The notes: generated by a model from the letters alone, not told the origin. Positions 7,434-14,391 are shown, counted from the first letter of the stretch. The stretch is 16,328 nucleotides of DNA from Gammaproteobacteria bacterium (GCA_006227085.1 SBFY01000088.1:1-16328), one strand, 5' to 3'. Program-made: numbers and translations.

Positions 7434-8762
7434 ATGTCGTCGCCGTCTTCCCGTTCGGTTACTTTCCGGGCTGAGCCCGGTCGTCCCTTGCAGGGGCGTG
7501 TGCGCGTGCCGGGCGATAAATCCATTTCACATCGCTCCATCATGCTGGGATCCCTGGCCGAAGGCGTGACCGAAGTGAGCGGTTTCCTGGAAGGGGAAGA
7601 CAGTCTGGCCACGCTGAACGCGTTTCGTGCCATGGGTGTGACGATCGAGCGGCCGGGGCCGGGCGATGTGCGCATTCATGGTGTCGGCATGCAGGGCCTG
7701 AAGGCTCCGGCGCAGGCGCTCGACCTGGGGAATTCCGGTACATCCATGCGTTTGATGGCAGGTTTGATGGCCGGGCAAACGTTTGATGTGACCTTGATCG
7801 GTGACAGTTCCCTGTCGCGCCGCCCGATGGAACGTGTGGCCAAACCCTTGCGCCTGATGGGCGCGGTGATTGATACCGCTGACAAAGGCTGCCCACCGAT
7901 GCATATCCATGGGCAGGCACGTTTGAAGGGCATTGATTACGCCACACCGATGGCGAGTGCGCAGGTGAAGTCCTGTTTGTTGCTGGCCGGTTTGTACGCT
8001 GAAGGTGAAACGCGGGTGACCGAACCGGCGCCCACACGCGATCACACCGAACGCATGCTGCAGGGTTTTGGTTACAGCGTGCAGGTCAACGGCTTGACTT
8101 GTGCAGTGACCGGAGGTGGTCGCTTGCAGGCTACCAGTATTGAAGTGCCGGCGGACATTTCCTCGGCAGCGTTTTTCATGGTGGCAGCCAGCATTATTCC
8201 CAGTTCCGATATCGTGCTGGAACATGTCGGTGTTAACCCGACCCGTACCGGGGTGATCGATATCCTGCGTTTGATGGGCGCCAATATTGCACTGGAAAAT
8301 GAACGTGTGGTGGGCGGTGAGCCGGTCGCGGACATCCGCGTGCGTGCCGCCAGGCTGCACGGCATTGATATCCCTGAACACCTGGTGCCATTGGCGATCG
8401 ATGAATTCCCGGTGTTGTTTGTGGCGGCAGCGGTGGCCAGTGGCACCACCCGCCTGTCCGGGGCAGAGGAATTGCGGGTCAAGGAAAGTGATCGCATCCA
8501 GGTGATGGCGGACAACCTCATTGCCGTTGGTGTGAAAGCACGCGCGACCCCGGATGGCATGGTGATCGAAGGTGGCCCGATTGGTGGTGGCCAGGTGGAT
8601 AGCCATGGTGATCACCGCATCGCCATGTCATTCACTGTGGCAGCACAGTTGGCCAGTGGTCCGATCACGATCGCCGATTGTGCCAATGTGGCGACCTCAT
8701 TCCCCGGCTTTGTGGCATTGGCTTCAGCGGCCGGGATGACCGTGACCGAGGCGACGGCATGA
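7434..8762 (+). CDS. aroA: 3-phosphoshikimate 1-carboxyvinyltransferase (EPSP synthase), class II type
   Basis: AroA joins phosphoenolpyruvate to shikimate 3-phosphate to give EPSP, the penultimate step to chorismate. The 442-residue product has two inverse alpha/beta domains with PGDKS at 26-30, LGNSGTSMR at 98-106, RRP at 129-131, Asp323 in AIDEFP (catalytic aspartate) and LRVKESDR at 347-354 (catalytic glutamate region). All four class II signatures I know are present: GDKS, SAQVK (175-179), RDHTE (202-206) and NPTR (268-271). The residue matching E. coli Pro101 is Leu107, while the glycine matching Gly96 is kept (Gly102). Start ATG at 7434 has GGAG at 7422-7425. The stop overlaps cmk as ATGA. 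Family and reaction are certain; low glyphosate sensitivity is inference. Confidence 0.97.
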   Translation: MSSPSSRSVTFRAEPGRPLQGRVRVPGDKSISHRSIMLGSLAEGVTEVSGFLEGEDSLATLNAFRAMGVTIERPGPGDVRIHGVGMQGLKAPAQALDLGNSGTSMRLMAGLMAGQTFDVTLIGDSSLSRRPMERVAKPLRLMGAVIDTADKGCPPMHIHGQARLKGIDYATPMASAQVKSCLLLAGLYAEGETRVTEPAPTRDHTERMLQGFGYSVQVNGLTCAVTGGGRLQATSIEVPADISSAAFFMVAASIIPSSDIVLEHVGVNPTRTGVIDILRLMGANIALENERVVGGEPVADIRVRAARLHGIDIPEHLVPLAIDEFPVLFVAAAVASGTTRLSGAEELRVKESDRIQVMADNLIAVGVKARATPDGMVIEGGPIGGGQVDSHGDHRIAMSFTVAAQLASGPITIADCANVATSFPGFVALASAAGMTVTEATA

Positions 8763-9433
8763 CCGCCCCGGTCATTACCATTGATGGTCCGGCCGGTTCC
8801 GGCAAGGGTACGATCAGCCAACGGGTGGCAGCGGCCCTCGGTTGGCATTTGCTGGACAGTGGGGCGCTTTATCGCCTGGTCGGCGTGGCCTTGATGCGGG
8901 ACGGAGGTGCTCCGGAAGAAGAGGCCCGTGCTGCCCGCCTGGCTGGCCAGATGGACGTGGTTTTCGAGCCCGTGGGTGAGCGGACGGTGGTCTGGCTCAA
9001 TGGCGATGACGTGACCGAGGCCATCCGTACCGAGGTGGCCAGCGCCATGTCTTCCCGCATGGGGGCTATCCCGGCCGTCCGTAGCGCCCTGCTGGCGCGC
9101 CAGCGGGCGTTTGCGCAAGCCCCTGGCCTGGTGGCCGATGGGCGCGATATGGGCACTGTGGTTTTCCCGCAGGCCCCCCTCAAGATCTTCCTCACCGCCA
9201 GCGCCGAAGAGCGTGCGCAACGTCGCCATAAGCAGTTGAAAGCAAAGGGGGAAAGCGTTAATATCGCCGACCTTCTGCGCGATCTGCAGGCTCGCGATGA
9301 GCGGGACAGCCAGCGAGCAGTGTCTCCTTTGGTGGCAGCGGAAGATGCGGTGATCGTGGACACCACGGGCATCGGCATCGACGACGTCACCGAGCGGGTC
9401 CTGTTGCTGGCACGCCAACGCGGTCTTGCCTGA
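8759..9433 (+). CDS. cmk: cytidylate kinase
   Basis: Cmk phosphorylates CMP and dCMP to the diphosphates with ATP. The 224-residue length is typical for the bacterial type with the extended NMP-binding insert. The P-loop GPAGSGKGT lies at residues 10-18. Further markers are the LLDSGALYR segment, the DGRDMGTVVFP motif and the lid region ASAEERAQRRHKQLK rich in arginine. The start ATG at 8759 overlaps the aroA stop (ATGA), with GAGG at 8748-8751, so translation is probably coupled to aroA. It ends 162 bases before rpsA, the same cmk-rpsA pairing as in E. coli, where rpsA promoters lie partly inside cmk. Confidence 0.96.
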   Translation: MTAPVITIDGPAGSGKGTISQRVAAALGWHLLDSGALYRLVGVALMRDGGAPEEEARAARLAGQMDVVFEPVGERTVVWLNGDDVTEAIRTEVASAMSSRMGAIPAVRSALLARQRAFAQAPGLVADGRDMGTVVFPQAPLKIFLTASAEERAQRRHKQLKAKGESVNIADLLRDLQARDERDSQRAVSPLVAAEDAVIVDTTGIGIDDVTERVLLLARQRGLA

Positions 9434-9595
9434 ACACGCAGGGCTCCGGTACAAACCGGACAGGTGTTGCTGCACCCCCTTCCAACCAGCGTGGGTGAGT
9501 AGCAACAAAACACACAACAGGCTGCCTGTTTGCTGGTGACAGGATGGGAACGCAAGTCGTGACCCCATCAAGCCGTAACACATCGAGTATGTTTC
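9434..9595 (+). promoter_or_regulatory. rpsA 5' leader with several stem-loops, likely S1 autoregulation site
   Basis: At least three, probably five, stem-loops can be drawn by eye. (1) TCCGGT 9445-9450 with ACCGGA 9455-9460. (2) A long one: TGTTGCT 9465-9471 with AGCAACA 9501-9507, continued inside by CACCC 9473-9477 with GGGTG 9493-9497. (3) AACAGG 9516-9521 with CCTGTT 9525-9530. (4) GATGGG 9543-9548 with CCCATC 9564-9569. (5) A small ACAT/ATGT stem at 9580-9592 just before the start codon, with GAG in its loop eight bases from the ATG. No stronger Shine-Dalgarno exists. Established knowledge: E. coli rpsA has a leader of several hairpins with a degenerate Shine-Dalgarno, bound by S1 protein to repress its own translation. 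The similarity in architecture is seen; the function here is inferred. Confidence 0.65.
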
Positions 9596-11281
9596 ATGGA
9601 AAATTTTGCAGAGCTGTTTGAGGAAAGCCTCAAGACGGTCGATATGGTGCCGGGTTCCGTCGTGACCGGTGTAGTACTGGACATCGACAGCGATTGGGTC
9701 ACGGTGCATGCCGGCCTGAAATCGGAAGGGGTGATCCCGAAGAGCCAGTTCCTGGATGAGAACGGTGAGTTCCATCTTGGTATCGGTGACGAAGTGCAGG
9801 TCGTGCTGGAAACCGTGGAAGACGGTTTCGGTGAAACCCGCCTGTCCCGTGAAAAAGCCAAGCGCGCGGAAGCCTGGAAAAAGCTGGAGCGCGTGTTCGA
9901 AGCCGAAGAAATCATTAAAGGCATCATCAGCGGCAAGGTCAAAGGTGGCTTTACCGTTGATATCGATGGTGTCCGTGCGTTCCTGCCGGGTTCGCTGGTG
10001 GATGTGCGTCCGCTGCGCGACACCCTGCACCTGGAAAACAAGCCGCTGGAATTCAAGGTCATCAAGCTGGATGCCAAGCGCAACAACGTGGTGGTGAGCC
10101 GCCGTGCTGTGCTGGAAAAAGCCAACAGCGCCGAGCGCGATGCACTGCTGTCAGCGCTGGACGAAGGCCAGGTGGTCAAGGGTATCGTCAAGAACCTGAC
10201 CGACTACGGTGCGTTCGTGGACCTGGGTGGCGTCGACGGTCTGTTGCACATCACCGATATGGCCTGGAAGCGTATCAAGCACCCGAGCGAAATCGTGCAA
10301 GTGGGTGAGGAAATCACCGTCAAGATCCTCAAGTTTGACCGTGATCGCAATCGCGTATCACTCGGTCTCAAGCAGCTGGGCGATGACCCGTGGGTCAGCA
10401 TCAAGGCACGTTACCCGGAAAAGAGCCGCGTGAAAGCACGCATCACCAACCTGACCGATTACGGCTGTTTTGCCGAGATCGAGGAAGGCGTGGAAGGCCT
10501 GGTGCATGTGTCCGAAATGGACTGGACCAACAAGAACATCCATCCGTCCAAGGTTGTGTCACTGGGCCAGGAAGTGGAAGTGATGATCCTCGACATCGAC
10601 GAGGAGCGTCGCCGCATTTCCCTGGGTATCAAGCAGTGCCATGAAAACCCGTGGGATGAGTTCTCCCGCAAGCACAACAAGGGTGACAAGATCAGCGGCA
10701 CCATCAAGTCGATCACCGATTTCGGTATCTTCATCGGCCTGGATGGTGGCATTGATGGTTTGGTGCACCTGAGCGACCTGTCCTGGCATGAAGCCGGTGA
10801 AGAGGCGGTGCGTCGTTACACCAAGGGTCAGGAAATCGAAACGGTCATCCTGTCCGTGGACCCGGAGCGTGAGCGCATCTCCCTGGGTATCAAGCAGATG
10901 GATGCTGACCCGTTCACCAACTATGTGGGTGAAAACGACAAGGGCGCGATCGTCAATGGCACGGTCAAGGAAGTGGATGCCAAAGGCGCCACCATCACCT
11001 TGGCTGACGATGTGGAGGGTGTGTTGAAAGCCTCCGAACTGAGCCGTGAGAAGGTCGAAGATGCCCGTAATGTGCTGAAAGAAGGCGACAGTGTGGAAGC
11101 CAAGATCATCAGCGTGGATCGCAAGAACCGCGTCATCAGCCTGTCCATCAAGGCCAAGGATGATGATGATGAGAAGGCGGCCCTGGCCCAGCATCGCGAG
11201 AGCGAAGCGGTCCAGCCAGCCACGCTGGGTGACCTGATCAAGGCGAAAATGGAAAGCCGCGATCAGGGTTCAGCCGAGTAA
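9596..11281 (+). CDS. rpsA: 30S ribosomal protein S1
   Basis: S1 binds mRNA at the ribosome and helps translation of messages with weak or structured start sites. The 561-residue product has the six S1 (OB-fold) repeats expected: about 20-87, 105-172, 191-259, 276-346, 363-433 and 450-520. Repeats 3 to 5 carry the strongest RNA-binding consensus, for example GIVKNLTDYGAFVDLGGVDG, GCFAEIEEGVEGLVHVSEM and SITDFGIFIGLDGGIDG, while repeats 1 and 2 diverge as usual (they bind the ribosome through S2). The start MENFAELFEESLK is the family's standard N-terminus, so the ATG at 9596 is safe despite lacking a Shine-Dalgarno. A 12-bp hairpin follows the stop. Confidence 0.98.
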   Translation: MENFAELFEESLKTVDMVPGSVVTGVVLDIDSDWVTVHAGLKSEGVIPKSQFLDENGEFHLGIGDEVQVVLETVEDGFGETRLSREKAKRAEAWKKLERVFEAEEIIKGIISGKVKGGFTVDIDGVRAFLPGSLVDVRPLRDTLHLENKPLEFKVIKLDAKRNNVVVSRRAVLEKANSAERDALLSALDEGQVVKGIVKNLTDYGAFVDLGGVDGLLHITDMAWKRIKHPSEIVQVGEEITVKILKFDRDRNRVSLGLKQLGDDPWVSIKARYPEKSRVKARITNLTDYGCFAEIEEGVEGLVHVSEMDWTNKNIHPSKVVSLGQEVEVMILDIDEERRRISLGIKQCHENPWDEFSRKHNKGDKISGTIKSITDFGIFIGLDGGIDGLVHLSDLSWHEAGEEAVRRYTKGQEIETVILSVDPERERISLGIKQMDADPFTNYVGENDKGAIVNGTVKEVDAKGATITLADDVEGVLKASELSREKVEDARNVLKEGDSVEAKIISVDRKNRVISLSIKAKDDDDEKAALAQHRESEAVQPATLGDLIKAKMESRDQGSAE

Positions 11282-11288
11282 TCCTGGG

Positions 11289-11315
11289 CGGGGCACCCTC
11301 GGTGAGGGTGCCCCG
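11289..11315 (+). terminator. strong hairpin after rpsA (terminator-like, no T tract)
   Basis: CGGGGCACCCTC at 11289-11300 pairs perfectly with the bases 11304-11315 around a GGT loop, giving a 12-bp GC-rich stem starting 8 bases after the rpsA stop. What follows is GACTAG-like and mixed, with no run of T, so it is not a classical intrinsic terminator. It may stabilise the rpsA mRNA 3' end or terminate partially. A weaker four-bp stem (AGCC/GGCT) follows at 11319-11330. Confidence 0.6.
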
Positions 11316-11329
11316 ACTAGCCGATTGGC

Positions 11330-11359
11330 TTGGACTGGTCTATAGTAAGCTTCTGTAAT
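11330..11359 (+). promoter_or_regulatory. possible ihfB promoter elements
   Basis: TATAGT at 11341-11346 matches the sigma-70 -10 box at five of six positions, and TGTAAT at 11354-11359 is a second candidate, lying 18 bases after TTGGAC (11330-11335). Neither has a good -35. The 5' end that would result is very A-rich (11358-11372), which suits S1-assisted initiation. An independent promoter is plausible because the rpsA hairpin lies just upstream. Confidence 0.3.
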
Positions 11360-11381
11360 TAAAAGAAAAAAAGGCAAACCC

Positions 11382-11675
11382 ATGACGAAGTCGGAATTGA
11401 TCGAGCGCATCACTGCCCGGCAGAACCAGCTTGGTCCCAAGGATGTTGAGCTGGCCGTCAAGGAAATGCTGGAACACATGGCTTCCACGTTGTCTTCCGG
11501 TCGCCGTATTGAAATCCGTGGTTTTGGCAGCTTTTCATTGCACTATCGTGCGCCGCGCAAAGGGCGTAACCCGAAGACGGGTGAAACGGTTGAACTGGTC
11601 GGCAAGCATGTGCCCCATTTCAAGCCAGGCAAGGAAATGCGTGAGCGTGTCAACGATGGCAAGGACTCGCGCTGA
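11382..11675 (+). CDS. ihfB: integration host factor subunit beta
   Basis: IHF-beta pairs with IHF-alpha to form a sequence-specific DNA-bending protein that acts in replication, recombination and transcription from sigma-54 promoters. The 97-residue protein is of standard length and has the HU/IHF signature: MTKSELIERI at the start, GRRIEIRGFGSF in the body, and the beta-arm segment GRNPKTGE with the DNA-intercalating proline at position 64. The alternative that it is HU or IHF-alpha is unlikely given the position directly after rpsA, the same as in E. coli and Pseudomonas. AAGG about eight bases from the ATG serves as ribosome binding site. A hairpin (11663-11679) covers its stop codon. Confidence 0.96.
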   Translation: MTKSELIERITARQNQLGPKDVELAVKEMLEHMASTLSSGRRIEIRGFGSFSLHYRAPRKGRNPKTGETVELVGKHVPHFKPGKEMRERVNDGKDSR

Positions 11676-11679
11676 GTCC
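11663..11679 (+). repeat. hairpin across the ihfB stop codon
   Basis: GGACTC at 11663-11668 pairs with GAGTCC at 11674-11679 around GCGCT; the TGA stop of ihfB (11673-11675) lies in the loop and 3' arm. No T tract follows. It could attenuate transcription or protect the mRNA between ihfB and lapA. Confidence 0.45.
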
Positions 11680-11721
11680 AGCGTTTGGCTTGTCCTGCCG
11701 TTTCCCAGCGGTTATGTTGGC

Positions 11722-11736
11722 AGTCCTGACAGGACT
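11722..11736 (+). repeat. near-perfect palindrome upstream of lapA
   Basis: AGTCCTG at 11722-11728 and CAGGACT at 11730-11736 form a 7-bp inverted repeat around one central A, 14 bases before the lapA start. As RNA it could fold with five base pairs; as DNA it has the shape of a small operator. Its function is unknown. The arm sequence AGTCC also occurs in the hairpin at the ihfB stop. Confidence 0.45.
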
Positions 11737-11750
11737 TCCGGGATGCAATC

Positions 11751-12014
11751 ATGATCCAGTCATTCAAGCGCGTGGTGTTCATCCTGGTGATGGTCATCGT
11801 GCTGGCATGGTGTTTCCTGTTTGCCTTGGCGAATGACGCCGAAGTGCCACTGGATTTGTTGTTCTGGTCTGCACCGGCCAGGCACATGTCGTGGTGGTTG
11901 CTGATTTTCTTTGTGGCTGGGTTGTTGCTTGGCTGGGTCATGGCCGTGATTTCCGGTTGGTTACGGGCCGCCAGCAAACGCCGGCAAGCCAAAACCCTGG
12001 CGAAGTCCCAGTAA
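11751..12014 (+). CDS. lapA: lipopolysaccharide assembly protein A (DUF1049 family)
   Basis: LapA is a small inner-membrane protein encoded next to LapB and linked to lipopolysaccharide assembly. The 87-residue product has two hydrophobic helices, about residues 7-27 and 46-69, separated by a short loop with the family-typical segment ANDAEVPLDLLFW, and ends in a basic cytoplasmic tail (SKRRQAKTLAKSQ). GGGA at 11740-11743, seven bases before the ATG, is a modest ribosome binding site. lapB begins six bases after its stop, as in E. coli (yciS-yciM). The family call is strong; what LapA itself does is not well established. Confidence 0.93.
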   Translation: MIQSFKRVVFILVMVIVLAWCFLFALANDAEVPLDLLFWSAPARHMSWWLLIFFVAGLLLGWVMAVISGWLRAASKRRQAKTLAKSQ

Positions 12015-12020
12015 TCCCGC

Positions 12021-13199
12021 ATGTCCCCGAATCCCTGGTTGTTGTTCTGCTTGCTGCTGGCGGCTATCGCGGCAGGGTGGTGGTTAGGTCGCCGGCAGGG
12101 CAAGGGACGGTTCCGAAACAAACCCCTGCCGGTCAGTGAGAGTCTTTCCTTCTTGCTGAAAGACCAGGCTGATGCCGCGATTGAGTCCTTTATCCAGTCT
12201 CTGGATGTCCGACCGGCGACGCTGGAAATCCATTTGGCATTAGGGACCTTGCTGCGTCGTCGCGGTGAGGTGGATCGTGCCATCCGGATTCACCAGAACA
12301 TTCTCGAACGCAAGGGCCTTGAGGCAGCACAGTGCGCGATGGTGCAGCTGGAGTTGGGGCGGGATTATGCAGCAGCCGGCTGGCTGGACCGCGCTGAACG
12401 CATGTTTCAAACGGTATTGCCGGCAGGCGGGCCGTTTGAAGAGGTGGCCTTGCAGCAATTGCTGGAGGTATATGACTGCAGTCATGAATGGGAAAAGGCT
12501 ATCGCCACGGGTGAGCGCTGGCTTTCCTTGCAGCGGGTTGGCCAGTTCCAGGGTCGCGAGAAATTAGCCACCGCGATGTCGCATTACTTTTGTGAATTGG
12601 CCGCCATCGAGCAATCGGCAGGTCGTATCGCGGCCATGCAGCCGCATTTGGAGCAAGCCAGTCGCTTTGCGCCGGGTTCCTTGCGCGTGTGTCGTTTGCA
12701 GGTGCAGATGGCATTGGGTTTGGGCGATACAGGGAAGGCGCTCAAGGTCTTCCGCAAGCATGTGCTGGAATATCCGGCGTCTTTACCCGAATTGCTGGAT
12801 GTCGCTGAACGTGTGTTCCGGTCACGGGCGGCCTGGATGGATTGCTTGCAGGAAGGGCTGTCACGCGGTTTTTCCGTCCGCGTATTGAATGCATTGGCCC
12901 AGGCCTTGATTGCAGAGGGCAGGCAGGAGGAGGCGTTGGCGTTGGTGACCGAACAGGTGCGCCGTTATCCCGGCCTGCAAGGCGTGCGTGCATTGCTCGG
13001 GTTACACTTGCCGCTGGCGTCTGGTCAGGCGCAGGAACATTTACAGGTTTTGTCGGTGTTGCTGGAACGACTGATCCAGAACCGGCCGGTCTACCATTGC
13101 AGCGAATGCGGCTTTCATGGCCAGTATTTGCATTGGCAGTGTCCGGGCTGCAAAGCCTGGGGTAGTGTGAACCGTATCCAGGGTATTGAAGGGGATTGA
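12021..13199 (+). CDS. lapB: lipopolysaccharide assembly protein B (TPR and zinc-ribbon protein)
   Basis: LapB (YciM) is an inner-membrane-anchored TPR protein that, in E. coli, works with FtsH to control turnover of LpxC and so balances lipopolysaccharide against phospholipid synthesis. The 392-residue length is close to E. coli (389). An N-terminal membrane anchor lies at about residues 5-20 and is followed by the basic stretch GRRQGKGRFRNK, then a long helical TPR region. The C-terminus carries a rubredoxin-like metal site with Cys360, Cys363, Cys374 and Cys377 (CSEC...CPGC). No strong Shine-Dalgarno precedes the ATG at 12021, only six bases after lapA, so translation probably depends on lapA. 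pyrF starts almost at its stop. Confidence 0.95.
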   Translation: MSPNPWLLFCLLLAAIAAGWWLGRRQGKGRFRNKPLPVSESLSFLLKDQADAAIESFIQSLDVRPATLEIHLALGTLLRRRGEVDRAIRIHQNILERKGLEAAQCAMVQLELGRDYAAAGWLDRAERMFQTVLPAGGPFEEVALQQLLEVYDCSHEWEKAIATGERWLSLQRVGQFQGREKLATAMSHYFCELAAIEQSAGRIAAMQPHLEQASRFAPGSLRVCRLQVQMALGLGDTGKALKVFRKHVLEYPASLPELLDVAERVFRSRAAWMDCLQEGLSRGFSVRVLNALAQALIAEGRQEEALALVTEQVRRYPGLQGVRALLGLHLPLASGQAQEHLQVLSVLLERLIQNRPVYHCSECGFHGQYLHWQCPGCKAWGSVNRIQGIEGD

Positions 13200-13212
13200 G
13201 GTGGCAGGAAAC

Positions 13213-13908
13213 ATGGCAAATGACCCGCGAGTGATTGTGGCGCTCGATTATCCTTCGGCTGATGCCGCGCTGGCATTGGCAGACCAGTTGGATCCTTCCC
13301 AGTGCCGGCTCAAGGTGGGCAAGGAGCTGTTCACCAGCGCGGGTCCAGAGGTGGTGAAAGCCTTGCATGCGCGTGGTTTCGGCGTGTTCCTCGATCTCAA
13401 GTTCCACGATATCCCGAACACGGTAGCCGGTGCGGTATCGGTGGCAGCCAACTTGGGTGTATGGATGGTGAATGTGCATGCCTTGGGTGGGCGCAAGATG
13501 ATGCAGGCGGCCCATGAGGCCCGCCAGGGCAGCCCAACGCTGCTGACAGCAGTGACCGTGTTGACCAGTCACAGTGCTGGCGATTTGGCAGAGATCGGTT
13601 TGGGTAGTGACCCGCAAGCAGCAGTGAGTGCACTGGCAGCACTGGCGATGGATGCGGGGCTGGATGGTTTGGTGTGCTCGGCGCAGGAGGCACGTATGTT
13701 GCGGCAACAGCTGGGGCCGCGACCGCTGCTGGTGACGCCCGGCATCCGGCCGGCGGGTAGTGCGGCCGGCGACCAGTCCCGCGTGATGACACCTGTTGAA
13801 GCCCTGCAATCGGGCGTCAATTACCTCGTGATCGGCCGGCCCATCACCCAGGCTGACAATCCTGCAAGCGTGCTTCGCACAATCAATGCAGACATTGCTG
13901 ACTGCTAA
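13213..13908 (+). CDS. pyrF: orotidine 5'-phosphate decarboxylase
   Basis: PyrF makes UMP from OMP, the last step of de novo pyrimidine synthesis. From the ATG at 13213 the protein has 231 residues, normal for the family. The catalytic DxKxxD motif is at Asp61-Lys63-Asp66 in FLDLKFHDIPNT; LKVGKELF near the N-terminus and GIRPAGS and VIGRPITQ near the C-terminus bind the phosphate and base. Two upstream in-frame starts exist: GTG at 13201, with AAGGGG six bases before it, and TTG at 13186 inside lapB. I prefer ATG because the family normally begins a few residues before VALD, but GTG is possible. The lapA-lapB-pyrF order equals that in E. coli. Confidence 0.95.
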   Translation: MANDPRVIVALDYPSADAALALADQLDPSQCRLKVGKELFTSAGPEVVKALHARGFGVFLDLKFHDIPNTVAGAVSVAANLGVWMVNVHALGGRKMMQAAHEARQGSPTLLTAVTVLTSHSAGDLAEIGLGSDPQAAVSALAALAMDAGLDGLVCSAQEARMLRQQLGPRPLLVTPGIRPAGSAAGDQSRVMTPVEALQSGVNYLVIGRPITQADNPASVLRTINADIADC

Positions 13909-13927
13909 AACCTTGCTATCTCCTTAC

Positions 13928-13942
13928 ACTGCGCAGCGCAGT
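13928..13942 (+). repeat. hairpin between pyrF and comEA
   Basis: ACTGCG at 13928-13933 pairs with CGCAGT at 13937-13942 around CAG, 19 bases after the pyrF stop. No T tract follows, so it is at best a partial terminator or an mRNA-end structure. Confidence 0.45.
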
Positions 13943-14006
13943 ACGAGCTGCACGTGTTGCCTTTTCCAGGAAGGAAATCAGGCAGGAAATAAACCAAGGA
14001 GAAATC

Positions 14007-14339
14007 ATGAAACAAGGACGTTTGTTGCAAAACCTTCGCGGGGCGGTGTTGGTCGCCGCTATTGCTGCTGGTGCCATGGTGCCAGCGATTGCTGTGCACG
14101 CTGAGGCGGCCAAGCCGGCTGCAGCTGTGGCGACGATGCCAGCCAAGGTCAATATCAATACGGCATCGGCTGATGTGCTGGCGGCTGGCCTGAACGGGGT
14201 TGGCCCGGCCAAGGCCGAGGCGATTGTGGCCTATCGCAAGCAGTTTGGCGCCTTTGAGTCGGTGGATGAGTTGCTGGAAGTGAAGGGTGTTGGCCCGTCA
14301 CTGCTGGAGCAAAACCGCGACCGGATTGTGTTGAAGTAA
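14007..14339 (+). CDS. comEA: ComEA-like exported helix-hairpin-helix DNA-binding protein
   Basis: ComEA family proteins bind double-stranded DNA in the periplasm and pull it in during natural transformation. This 110-residue product has a signal peptide: basic start (MKQGRLLQNLRG), hydrophobic core to about residue 30, and a likely cleavage after AVHA at about residue 32. A short Ala-rich linker leads to a double helix-hairpin-helix domain (about 48-109) with VNINTASADVLAAGLNGVG, AIVAYRKQFGAF and VKGVGPSLLEQNRDRI. It has no membrane anchor like the Gram-positive ComEA. A good ribosome binding site, AAGGAG at 13996-14001, precedes the ATG. A clear terminator follows, so it is the last gene of its transcript. 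In Pseudomonas a similar gene flanks the O-antigen locus. Confidence 0.9.
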   Translation: MKQGRLLQNLRGAVLVAAIAAGAMVPAIAVHAEAAKPAAAVATMPAKVNINTASADVLAAGLNGVGPAKAEAIVAYRKQFGAFESVDELLEVKGVGPSLLEQNRDRIVLK

Positions 14340-14355
14340 TCAGGTCATCGGTAGC

Positions 14356-14381
14356 AAGGGGCGCCTTCGGGCGCCCTTTTT
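14356..14381 (+). terminator. intrinsic terminator after comEA
   Basis: GGGCGCC pairs with GGCGCCC around a TTCG loop closed by C-G, the very stable UUCG tetraloop, and five T residues follow at 14377-14381. Upstream AAG can extend the stem into the T run. It ends 5 bases before the earliest possible start of the next gene. Confidence 0.92.
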
Positions 14382-14391
14382 CATGGGTGGT

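Noticed and set aside
7527..8615. Minus-strand open frame (362 codons) opposite aroA
   Set aside because: Same shadow pattern; the opposite strand is fully explained by EPSP synthase.
8612..10030. Long minus-strand open frame (472 codons) across aroA, cmk and rpsA
   Set aside because: Antisense to three well-defined genes and their leader, low-complexity His/Gln/Arg composition, no domain.
9596..11281. Repeated sequence blocks within rpsA as a possible recent duplication
   Set aside because: They reflect the six ancient S1 domains normal for this protein and its length is standard.
12742..13809. Minus-strand open frame (355 codons) opposite lapB and pyrF
   Set aside because: Antisense shadow of two clear genes; Cys/His/Arg-rich translation without motif or ribosome binding site.
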